Part shown: piece by piece, positions 9,791 through 21,000 of the stretch
How positions within the stretch are numbered: the first letter of the stretch is position 1
Layout: every line of letters starts with the position of its first letter
NCBI RefSeq assembly: GCF_050624435.1
Contig: NC_134537.1
Location: 12,768,584-12,832,583, forward strand
Direction: 5' to 3'
Length of the DNA: 64,000 nucleotides
DNA from: Tenrec ecaudatus
Lineage: Eukaryota > Chordata > Mammalia > Afrosoricida > Tenrecidae
The notes under the pieces: model-generated
Seen by the model: the letters and a program-made list of their open reading frames with translations, nothing else
The model's database searches: none
Told to the model about the DNA's origin: nothing
Translations under genes and position numbers: made by a program

Positions 9791-10439
9791 GGGCGTCTTA
9801 GTTCTAGAAGATAATTGCCTATATGGTTACCCATCAAGAAATGTCCACACTGTCAATATCATAGGAAATGAATAATTGTCCCTTAATTTTATTTTAAACT
9901 TCTATTTATATTTCCTTACACCTGTATTTGAGTTGTACTACCGTATCTGTTTTACTGATGTGGAACCTGAGGCTTAGCCTACCAGGTGTCGATTAGGACA
10001 GGATGACAATTCTGCCTGACTGCACAGTCTGTTTTTGGGTCTTGTCATCTGCTTTTGGACATTTACTATCAATGTCCAGAAGTAGTTTTCTCCTATTATT
10101 TTTGCTACATTTTTGGAGAAAGTTTTTGTAAATTTTGTTAATTTACAGAAGCAGAACAGGGTAAATAAGTTACTTGGTGCTGTTGTGTTGTGGTTTGGGG
10201 GATAGAGAGCAGCATCCAGGGCCTGTAGATACTTGGAATGGAGTTAATAGAAATTTCAGGAAGTGGAATGAGGTGGGGGAAACAGTAAGGATGGATCTCA
10301 AGTTTTGATAGTACATGAGTAGAAAATAAACTTCACTACTTTTTTGTCTTGGTTTGGTTGAAGTCGGCCTGGGGATCTCAGGGACTCAAAAATTCAGTGG
10401 TTCATTGTGACTTGGTCCAGTGGTTTTGTTGCCATCACC

Positions 10440-11164
10440 ACGCCATGAATCGAACACTAAATGCTCTGGGTATCATTTGGATTACCACGAGACAGAGAAG
10501 AACGTCGAGAGGCTCGTGCATGTTCAAAAACGACCAAAGAGATCATTGGTCTGAAGGCCCAAGCTCTACCATAAGCTGCATCACGCTGAGAAAATACAAA
10601 TGAAACAGACTATCAAGATGCATAAAACGAGAAATACCAAACAAAAAGCATGATGAGAAGATTCCACAAGGCGCAGTGGAGTGACTGTCACAGAGTGACA
10701 GTCCTGAGTTAAAGAACTATCCAGTGTGATTAAACAAAAACTAAAAGACAAAGTGGGAAAATGGGAAGCCCCTCTGCCTGAAGCCCATGCCTAGGGGAAA
10801 CTGAAGTAGTAAAGGTTATTTGCACAGGAAGAACAGGAAAGAAGGATGGAAAAGATGGTTACTAAAGTCTGCTATGTTGTTGGAGGTTGCTTTACTTGAA
10901 ACAATTGAAATGTGAAAGATTCATCAGACCAACGGACTTCGGTTTCAAGCACGTCCCTGTTACTGTCAATTTAGAGCCACCTTCTGCTTAGCAGTATTGG
11001 TGTAAAGAGGAACCCTGTCCCGCTGGACACCACAATGGGAGTTATTACCAATGAGTTAGCTGGGTCCGTGACCCCAGAGGAGGCAAGGTGATTTGAGGGA
11101 AGGAGTTCAGGTTGGCAACAATTCTGAAAATGGTAGGTGCTTAATTGCAGTTTTACTGGTTTGA
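10440..11164 (+). pseudogene. NSA2P: NSA2 (TINP1) processed pseudogene
   Basis: This intronless, multiply broken copy follows the coding sequence of NSA2, a nucleolar protein needed for 60S ribosome biogenesis. Recognisable blocks in order are LDYHE near 10480, an MIGLKA-like block near 10540, KMHEKRNTKQK-like codons near 10615-10650, KWE-PLPK near 10765, RMVTKVC near 10855, and an LLV-stop equivalent ending at 11164. Frameshifts and in-frame stops are spread throughout. It has lost all introns, so it is a retrocopy. It lies in sense orientation in ECT2 intron 1, and similarity may continue into the 3' UTR to about 11330. The assignment rests on remembered NSA2 protein order, and divergence implies an old insertion. 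Confidence 0.82.
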
Positions 11165-11344
11165 TGGCAGTTTCCTGCAAGGAATTCCCTTTGTTTTTGA
11201 AGAAGATGAAGCAATCAGGAAAGCCACCATTGTTGCTCTGTGTTTCTGAGTCCCACCTAACAATTTACATGTCTTAAGGAAGCTAGAGAACTACTTACAA
11301 GAAAAACAAAACATTAAAATGACCCCATTGTTAAAAAAAACAAA

Positions 11345-11445
11345 ACCCCCTCACTTTTGTCAAGTCAATGCTGACTCCTGACCCTATAGGAGAGGATAAA
11401 GCTTCCCGTGAGTTTCTAAGGCTTGTGTCCTTTACATGAGGGTAG
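11345..11445 (-). repeat. AfroSINE fragment
   Basis: 'caagtcaatgctgactcctg' followed by 'accctataggagagg' is the complement of the SINE 3' region. Confidence 0.6.
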
Positions 11446-11512
11446 GAGGAGAAACAGATTGGCTGAGGTGTAGAGGAGGGAGGTAGAATAATGACTACAT
11501 TTGGAGTGTTTA

Positions 11513-11671
11513 AGGAGACCTGGTAGCACTCTCAGGTGATGATGGAACTGGTAACAGCAAGATCCTCTGGTTCAAACTCACCAGCCACTCTCAGCTTTTG
11601 AAGATTTATAGCCCTGTAAACCCATATGTGATTGCTAAGAGTCACAATCCACTGGATGGCAGAGGGTTTGT
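11513..11671 (+). repeat. AfroSINE copy
   Basis: It starts 'ggagacctggtagca', has 'ggttcaaactcaccagcc' and ends 'aatccactggatggcag'. It lies 280 bp before coding exon 2. Confidence 0.8.
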
Positions 11672-11950
11672 TTTTTGTTTTTCTTTTTTTGTTTTGAATG
11701 TTTATATCATGTCAGATAAATGTTCTGACTACTTTATATATATTGTTATTTTTACAATACTCTATGGATTGGTTATTTCTATATTTTATAGAAGAAGTAG
11801 GTGTTTGATTGATTTTCTTTGGCCCCATTTTAAGAACAATGGATAATTGTGAGTTTTATAAATATAGGTATTAAAGTGTAGAGCTTTTAATGCCTGTTGC
11901 CCAATGATCATTTCTGTTTTTTCTTTTTTTGCTCTCAAAATTTCTTTCAG

Positions 11951-12096
11951 CCAACATTTAAAAGATTCAACAATGGCCGACAACAGTTTATTAGTATCTA
12001 ATGGGAGGACTAGCTTGGCTGACTCTTCAATTTTTGATTCTAAAGTTACTGAAACATCCAAGGAAAACTTATTTATTGGATCAGCATGTGTTGATG
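11951..12096 (+). CDS. ECT2: ECT2 exon 2 (first coding exon)
   Basis: The acceptor is TTTCTTTCAG (ends 11950) and the donor GTAAGC. The ATG is at 11973, after 22 nt of 5' UTR in this exon. It encodes residues 1-41 plus one base, with the conserved block GRTSLADSSIFDSKVTE. The N-terminus is two residues shorter than human. The open frame extends upstream of the acceptor by chance. Confidence 0.95.
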
Positions 12097-15000
12097 GTAA
12101 GCTTATGCCTTAAAATACGGTTCTTTTAGAATATGTAAGCTTAAAATTGACTAAAGAATTTCCTGTGATTTAGTGTCATGCCAACTGCTAAGCTAGGGTA
12201 TAGGCAGTTAAGTATTTAATAGAGTATACAATGTAGATTTTTAGTTCTCATTTGGATTAATGCTTCTCTTTGAAGAGAGGGGCAGTTTGTCAGTAGGTTT
12301 TGCTTTTTCTGAATGTAGGGGAAAACCTATCTGTACATGTCTACCTGCCAGTAACTTGGTGAGCTAGGTTTCATTCATTTGTGTCTAGTGAGTTGGAGAG
12401 CCACTTCTTCCTCCCCTTTGATGAGTGGGCCTTTTCAAAAGTAAGCACTCTTGTGGAGTGTCACTGTGCATTGTCGTGAATGGTTGTTGTTGTTGTTAGA
12501 AGGCTAACCCTTGTATATCCCACTACACTGCCTTGGGTAAGTAAATATTGCTACTAGGGTTCGACTTCATACATGCACAGGTGTATTCCAAACAAAGTGT
12601 TTGCACATGTCTGTAGTCAGTGAATGATGGCTGACAAGGTCTGCCAGCCGTAAGCTTAGATTTAAAGGTGCCGTGAAAAAAAACGGAATCACAATAGTGC
12701 CTTGGGACGAGATCTGCACCAGTTCAATTCAGAAAGAGGTCAGCTCAGAAGACTGTGGGAACTCTTGGATTCCAAGTGGGTAATCTTGATAATTTTCTTG
12801 AATTTACGGAGCTGATTATGAAAAAGTTTTAAGAAAGTGGAAAACTACATTGGTGAGAAAAAGCCAGGAACATTGGGCTGAAGAATTTTTCCCCCCATTA
12901 CGAGAATTCTTTTGTTTATTCTTCAAAGTAGCAAGGACTGTCTTAGGAGAATCTTGTTGGGAAACCTTATCCCATCTACCACACAGCCCAGATCTTGCCT
13001 TCCAGATTTCTTTTTGTTCTCCAAACTCAAAAGAACATTTAAGAAGAAACAATTTGAGTCTCTAAAAAATGCCCAAACTGCCATTTTGTTGTGATATAAA
13101 TCAAAGAGCCCAGAATTCTTTTTTTTTCTTTTTGAAGTTTCATTGCCACCTAATCCACCCAACAGACAATTCAATAGTTTAATCATAGCAAGAGAATTGT
13201 ATAATCATTACCACAATCCATTTTGAATATTCCCCCCACCCTTGGTTAAATCACCTTTAAAATGAGTTGTGTAATCACAATCAGTTCTAGTGCTGCCTCC
13301 ACCCTCCTGCCTTCATTGTTTACTCCAGAAATCCCCTTATCCTCCCTGTCTTCCCCCACCCTCCTCTATGTCCCCTAGAAACACTTGCATCAGTTATTAT
13401 CTATGCATGACTCCTTCAAGCACAGAATTCTTTGGAGGGTTAGAGAATTTGAAACATTGACTTCAGAAGTATACAGGCTGGACAAAGAATATGTTAAGAA
13501 ATAATCGCTTGACATTTTGATATTTTTGCTTAATAAAGATGTCTATGATTTTGTAGCAATACTTTCTAAGGTACTCTCATCTGCTTTCTCTTTCTTTAAA
13601 GCTGTGGGGGAATCTTGCGAAGGGACATTTGGATCTTTATAACATCATTCTTGGGCCATACAAAATTATCAACTTGAAAATTAGCCTGCTATATTTGGTC
13701 AAGCATTTAATTAACTAACCTCTAACGGGATGACTGGACCGGCATCTCTTTGATGAGGTGTATGATGTTAGCTGGTACTGATTTCTTGGACCCTATAGAG
13801 TCCATGGGCTGGAGACTCCTCACTCCTGCTCTAAAGTAATAGAGGGCCAAATATTTTTCTTCTAAGTAGGAAACTAAATCAACTTGAGGAATTTTAGAGT
13901 GCAATCTTAAAGATAGATGCTATGCTATATAAGACCAGAAAAGGGATTAAGACCTATTTGATTGGATATTAATGGTTCACAAACATATTTAAATTCTAAC
14001 AGAAGAAATGCCTCAGATTGAAACACGAGTGATACTGGTTCAAGAAGCTGGAAAACAAGAAAACCTTACAAAGGCCATACAGGTATGGAGTTTGGGTTTT
14101 AAGTTAAAAAAAGATCTTTTTCTTTTAAATATATTTGTCTTCCATCACTGAATAATTTTTAGGCTTCTTAATCTCATACTTAAGTCTCTTTTCCACAGAC
14201 TATTAAATTAATGGAAGTCCCTGTTATAAAGATAAAAGAAAGTCCTGGAAAATCGGATGAAAAATTAATAAAAAGTATGATTAATATGGTAGGTCAAGCC
14301 TCTCATTGCATGTGGCATGCTGCACTTCTCTTAATTATATCATTCCACTTCATGGTGAATGGATTTAAATGATCACAAAATTGGTGCACTAATGTTCTAT
14401 GAATAGAAATTATGATTATTTTAAAAATTTGGGTGTATTTGAAACCTCAGAGGCTAGCATATATCATATATATTTGTAAATATAAATACTCCTTAAGCAC
14501 TTTACTATCTTTTTTCTCATTTGTTTAGTATAAAGTCTTAATCTATTTCCAAAGTTAAGAATCAGAATCGACAATCATGTGGTCTTTTGTGTCAGCATAT
14601 TAGAGAATCTACTTATTTCTTTATGCCAGTCTTGCAAATAAGATCCACATAATTTATTGGTCCATTAAGGATTTTCTTTTAAATGGTTTATTCTTTTACA
14701 CACTGGATCATGTAAGTACTTAAGTATCATATCTTCATTGATATAGTCACCTACCTCTTTATAGCATACGCGTGTCAAGCCTGTTGCCACCTACAGCATA
14801 TTTCACATTGCCCAAATTCCCTCATGAATAATTAAATGGTTATGTTAATAATTATCTTTTTCAAAATACTAAGTGCTATGTTTATGTTCCTTGTTTTTCT
14901 TAAGGCGGTAAATCTATGTGAATGACATCTTTCCTTGGTTAGAAGGAAAAAAAGTGGATGCCATTTAAGTATTGCCAAAAATAAATGTACTTAAATACTT

Positions 15001-18000
15001 CAATAAAGTCATATGCATACTAAATGTGTTACATAAGTCAGAAGTGTATGTCTCTATAAACCTTCCAAATTTAAGATCTTAATATAGATGAAGAAATATA
15101 TAAATAAATATGTTAAAAAAATTAAAAAGACTAAAATATTTAGCGTGATGCTAATTATTGTGTAATTTAAAACTTCAGTTCTATGTAAATATAAAAATAT
15201 TTAAATTTTTGATTTTATTTTCTATGAAAGAATAATGTCTAAATCTTAGACCTTAGAGTTATGTTACTATGTATAACAAAAATAATTTTTATTTCTAATA
15301 ACTACCATGAAAAAATCAAGGAAATTAAAGTACCCTTTGTAAAGATGGAATCAGTGGAAGAATTTGAATGCTTGGATTCTCCAGAATTTGAAAATGTATT
15401 CATAGTCATGGACTTTCAGGATCCTGTCTTTAATCACTTACATAAAGCTGATTGCAGAATTATTGGACCACCAGTTGTATTAAACTGTGCACAAAAAGGA
15501 GAGGTAAGAAATAATTTATTTTGACTTTTCAAAGTTACATCTTTGTGAATTTCATAAAATTTCTTTTAAAATTACATTACTTATTTTTTTACATTATTTT
15601 TTTGAGTCTGAAGTATTTAGAGTAGAAATAGTACTGGCTACTGTCATCTAATCCTTTATTGCTATTGTGATATTTACTATTGGGGAAAACCTATGGACTT
15701 TGAAAGTTATAATGCACTTATCTGCTACTTATTTAAACATACCTTTAACCTTTATCAAGAAACCCTGGTGTCATAGAGGGTCTGTGTTGTGCTGCCAATC
15801 GCAAGGTTCGCAGTTTGAATCCAGCAACCATTCCATAGGCTACAGAGGAGGATTTTTGTTCCCTAAAATTTACAGGCTTGGAAAACCCACCAGGGCAGTT
15901 CTGCTCTGTCTGTGGGGTCACTAGGAATCAGAATTGACTCAAGGGCAGTGAGTTTCTTCAGTTTTTAAACCTCTTTCAGTAACCTAAATGGGAGCACTTA
16001 AAGTCTGAAGTATCTGCGATCTTTGCTTGTAGTTAATATTTAAATTGGAACAAAAATTTTGATATAACTACCTTCTTTCTGTTAAACTTGCCAGTAATAA
16101 GCTGATTACAATATGAATAAGATATGATTTGTGAATTATGTATCTATGTATATGCTATGGGATCATATTTTGTAAAACTTTCTACTATTTTGCCTATTTT
16201 TCGTTGTATATTTTAAAATGTCAGTAAATCTTTGGCAAGGGCAGAGATATTTAGCTCAGAAAAAAATGCATTCTGTTTTCTCTACATAAAACTGAAACAG
16301 ATTTAAAATTGTGTGTTTCAGCCATTACCTTTTTCTTATCGCCCACTGTATTGCACAAGTATGATGAATATGGTGCTTTGCTTTACTGGGTTCAGGAAGA
16401 AAGAAGAACTAGTAAGTATTTCAAAATGCCCTATTAAAATAATATTTGGCAGCAAAATAAAACTGAGAATATTTTGAAACTTAATTTTAGTTGTATCTTG
16501 GTTTAGTGTGAAAATATTGAAGGAGAAAATATTCTAGATATACCAGTTAATGAATTAAACAAAAAAAGGTTTCCTGTTTCAGGGACGATGACTGGCATGT
16601 GTGTTATTTTTTAATGGAAGATTAGAAACTGTGGCTGTATTTACACGTTGCTGTGTTTGCACAGTTCGGTTAGGTGGCAGCTGTAGCAGTAGCAATAACG
16701 AAGGGCCTCATACACAGAAACGTGAAGTGTATGGTGCTAACTGAGCGAGACGTTAGGGCGAATGTTTACATGTGGGAAGAGTTTTGATGTGGTGCAACCT
16801 GATGTTAGTAAAAGTAATATGTGAAGACAGTATAAAAGTCGATTAGCTAGTTACTTTAGTTTTTATGAAGAACTTTACAAAATTTACCTTTCTTACTTGT
16901 GTTAGTACAACAAATGAATTTTTCCTTTATTATTTTGAGATGAAATAGGAGATATTCAGCAAATCCTTAAATGAATTGCAAATGTTTTAAATAAATGTCT
17001 TCAAGTAAACAATGAAGTCAATGTTGCCTTTTTTTTTTTTTTGAGGTCAGATTGGTGACACTGGTCCATCATATGGGTGGAGTTATTCGAAAAGACTTTA
17101 ATTCAAAAGTTACACATTTGGTGGCAAATTGTACACAAGGAGAAAAGTTTAGGGTATGTATTTTTATGTGTTTCAGTAACGCATTAATGTAGGATGGGTT
17201 TAATAATAGGAATCTTCCTCTATTTCTCCCACAGTAGGGATCAGAAGAAATTACAACTTGGTATGATTGGCATCTTGGTAGTGTGGCTGGTTACGCATTA
17301 GCCTGTTAGCCACATGAGCTGCTCCGGGAGACAAAAATGAGGCTTTCTGCTCCCATAACAATCTACAGCCTTGAGAACACCAGGGCCAATTATATTCGCT
17401 ACTGGGGTTGCTATCAATAGGAATAGACTTCATGGTAGTGAGGGCTTTAAAAAAATTTTAAGCTTTTATTGGCAGTCCTTGGATTATGAATGTCTTAAAT
17501 ACAACGCCTACTTGCTCTTTCAGCAGGGTTTGAACTGATTTATGCTGTGCTGTAATGATTGTGAAAGCTACATAGGAACAGACTTGAATTTTTACAATTT
17601 AGATGATTTGTAACTGGAGTGAGAATACATTACGAGGTGAATGTTTGTAAGAGGAGACTTAGAATAGGGAGAGTGAGCACTTTCAGGTGCCCAATGCATG
17701 AGATTCGGTTACTGGTGGGGCCACGTACAACCACACATATTTAGTGTAGTTTGCTTGGCTGTCGTTTCTGAGTGGGGCAGCACTTTTGTCTCAAAACCTG
17801 CTCTATGTTCATATAAATTTGCCTGAACTGAAATGATTGAACCTAACCCTACTTGCAAGAAATTCATTGTCACAATCACTTGCATCACAACATAACAGTA
17901 CTGAGCCTTTTCTGAGGCTAAAAAGTACGGCTAAATAAGAATAATATGCACCGTTCTCAGCTGACTCACAACTTCTTCCATACACAGGAATGCATTAGTT

Positions 18001-21000
18001 TGTAAGCCAAAGGTTGCCTGTAGTGAACTAGTTAAATCGTGGAGTGTGGCCCTGCAGGTTTGAGCAGAGTCTTGAACCAGCTTTGTGAATCATGATGAAA
18101 CAAACCAGAATGGATTCGAATTTGTAACATTGTGGGTGTGTTGGTATGGTAAACAGACGGAAAAATCGCAAGTTAGTGCCACACTAGAAACGTAATCTCC
18201 TTAAAAAACAAGGGTAGACTGTGTTGCGTAGCAACCAATGGCTCAGTCAGAAACGGTGGTCCCCAGCTTGGAGATAATGGCTGGCCCTGTAGCGTTGCCT
18301 GTGAGTGTTTTCCACAGGCCTAACACAGTCTCTGAAGCCAGGCTCTCAAAAAGGTCTTCCTTGTCCCCCATTCCAGGATCTCAACCCCTAATTCTGTCTC
18401 AGCTGTTTTTTGCTTTGTTGGTTCTTCCTGACCCAGTTAGAACAGGCTCAGAGGCTTGCTTTTGCAGGAGGTCCTGGAATGTGAGATAGGTTCTGGAAAA
18501 TGAGTGGAATTGTAGAATTATTGCAGTTCGGTGAATATTAACGACAAGAATTCCATGACTTGGTGAATAAAGGACCAGGAATGTAATGAGAGCAGATAGT
18601 TCCCTCCAATTAGGTATTCTTTAAAAGACCTGAGGTGTGTCCTTAGAAAGTAGGTCTATGAGCCGCCTCATAAAAATTAAAAAAAATAAAAGACCTTTTA
18701 TGAAGATTGAAATCTAACTTTAAGATTGCACTGAGAGTCTTAGGCAGAGTTTATCACTTTGTTCTACCCTCCTTCACAAACTATTTATGCAGCAAATAGC
18801 AACTTTCAGGGGAATAGTGACTTATTTAGATGTTTATCTGTAGTGTTATCTTTGAGTCAACATTTTCAAGGAAGAAAGCGTCAAGAAAAACTAGGGACAT
18901 TGCTAACTTCAGATACATATTTAAGGGAACAGTGTGGAAACCTTGGAACTCTGATTTTTCTTTTAAATTTTAACAGTTTTATTGACATTTAATTCACATA
19001 TTAATACGATTTAATGCAACCTAAAATTATTTTAATCTTAGTTTTTCTAATTGTTAATTTTTCTTATAAATCAGAAATGATGATCTAAAACTTCAAGATG
19101 TACAGGTTATATATAGTAACGTACCTATATGTTATCAATCTAAAACTGTTTCTTAAAATTTCTATGAATGCAGTTATTTAACATAATGCTGTTTGTCATC
19201 TTAGGTTGCTGTGAGCTTGGGTACTCCGATTATGAAGCCTGAATGGATTTATAAAGCTTGGGAAAGGAGACATGAACAGTAAGTATTAAGACATTCAGTG
19301 ATTCGTTATGTGAATCAAACAGTGGTGTGTTTTAGAGATAAGTTCATATATCAAAATTTTAAGTTCACAGATTATATAGGAAGAAAATGAATTCAGTCTT
19401 TGGGTAGACTAGGTAATAAAGTCCAGGAGATGTACAAAGCATGTGCATTATGCTTTAAGAGATCATTGTAAGTACTACACTCTTATCTAGATACTGCCTA
19501 TTTCATAAAGCATAATCTGCATGCACCACAGATGTCAGTGAACTTTTGTATTTGGTTGCATTTTAATTGGTTGTTGTTTCCAAAACATGGTTCCTTGCTA
19601 TTTCTCTTCATTGTAATTTTAGTTTTCATGACTATAAATCCGAAAAGTACCATACTGCCATTTAGTTAATCCTGACTCATAGCGACCCAATCAGACAGAG
19701 TGGAACTGCCCCTGTGTGTTCCAAAGGTGTAACTGTTCATGGGCGCGGAAAGCCTCGCCTTTCTCCCAAGGAGTGGCTGGTGGTTTCAAACTGCCAACCA
19801 CAAAGTAATCCAGTACGCCACAAACCAGGGGTGCCTATAAAATTTCAACATTTGAACATTTCTGTAAAGAATATCTATGAGTGGATGAAATGCCAATTAA
19901 ACTGTTAAAGTAAAAAGAATATACGGCTGCATTTTGTCAGAAGTTTTTTCCAGGAGGGCTTGAGAACACAGTTAGCTTTTCCTTTTAGTGAGGATTGTTT
20001 CACAATAAGGTAGAAAATATTTTCAATAAATGAAATATGGTAAGATCGTTGAGAATTACTGTACCTTTGTAAATTCCTGTACCTGACTTATTTGAATTGA
20101 AGTTTAACTGGCTTTACAAGAGTGTATTTTTTTCCCCAAGGGATTTTTGTGCAGCAGTTGATAACTTTAAAAATGAATATAAAGTTCCTCCCTTTCAAGA
20201 TTGCATTTTAAGTTTCCTGGGATTTTCAAATGAAGAGAAAATCAATATGGAAGAAATGACTGAAATGCAAGGTAGAATTTAGCATAATTTCCAAGTCATA
20301 TATAATTTATCCACTAGGTAAATTTATCCACTACTCCTTGTGAATTTATCCACTAGGCCAATTTATCCACTAGGCCTTGTGAATTTGTCCCATTAACATT
20401 TGGATTTGGAAGTAGCTAGTATACTTCACTTACGTTCCCATACCTTCCGCTGCAGGAGGCAACCATTTACCCGTTGGAGATGAAAGATGCACTCACCTTA
20501 TCGTTGAAGAGAATGTCGTCAAAGAACTTCCATTTGAACCTTCAGAGAAACTTTACGTTGTTAAGCAAGAAGTGAATAATTCTAAAACTAGATATATGTG
20601 TTTTTAAAACATTATTAATACCATTTTTATATGGCAGAATTTAAATTTCTAATGAAATTGTTCTTTCTCTACTAGTGGTTTTGGGGAAGCATTCAAATGG
20701 ATGCCCGGGCTGGAGAAACTATGTATTTGTATGAAAAGGTATGCATTTTCCACCCTTCATATTTGTTCTGTGAACTGAATTATAAAAAGATAATATTTTC
20801 TACACAGAGCATGGCATAATTAACATTTATGGCATCGTTTACTTCATGTTCAGTTTCAGAATTAAAACATAATTTTTGACTATAAGTAATATTTACAGCC
20901 TGTGTAGACTTCAGTGCACCTGTTCAATGTGATCGGTCAGTGTAGAGCTGCTTGAAGGGTTTTTAAGGCTGGAAACCTTACAGAAGCCGATTGCCACATT

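Larger units (their letters stand above)
7832..11950 (+). other. ECT2: ECT2 intron 1
   Basis: The intron runs from GTAAGT to TTTCTTTCAG. Its first 300 bp are the GC-rich end of the CpG island. It then holds an AfroSINE tail, a minus BovB 3' end, an NSA2 processed pseudogene and two more SINE pieces (listed separately). 8150-8700, 8790-9390 and 9790-10340 show nothing I recognise. Confidence 0.6.
12097..14002 (+). other. ECT2: ECT2 intron 2
   Basis: It contains a GTT microsatellite (about 12482-12498), a degraded mariner-type transposase segment and an old minus L1 3' segment (both listed). 13420-13990 shows nothing recognisable. Confidence 0.7.

Noticed and set aside
20304..20392. CRISPR-like tandem units
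   Set aside because: Units are contiguous with no spacers, in a eukaryotic intron. It is a minisatellite.
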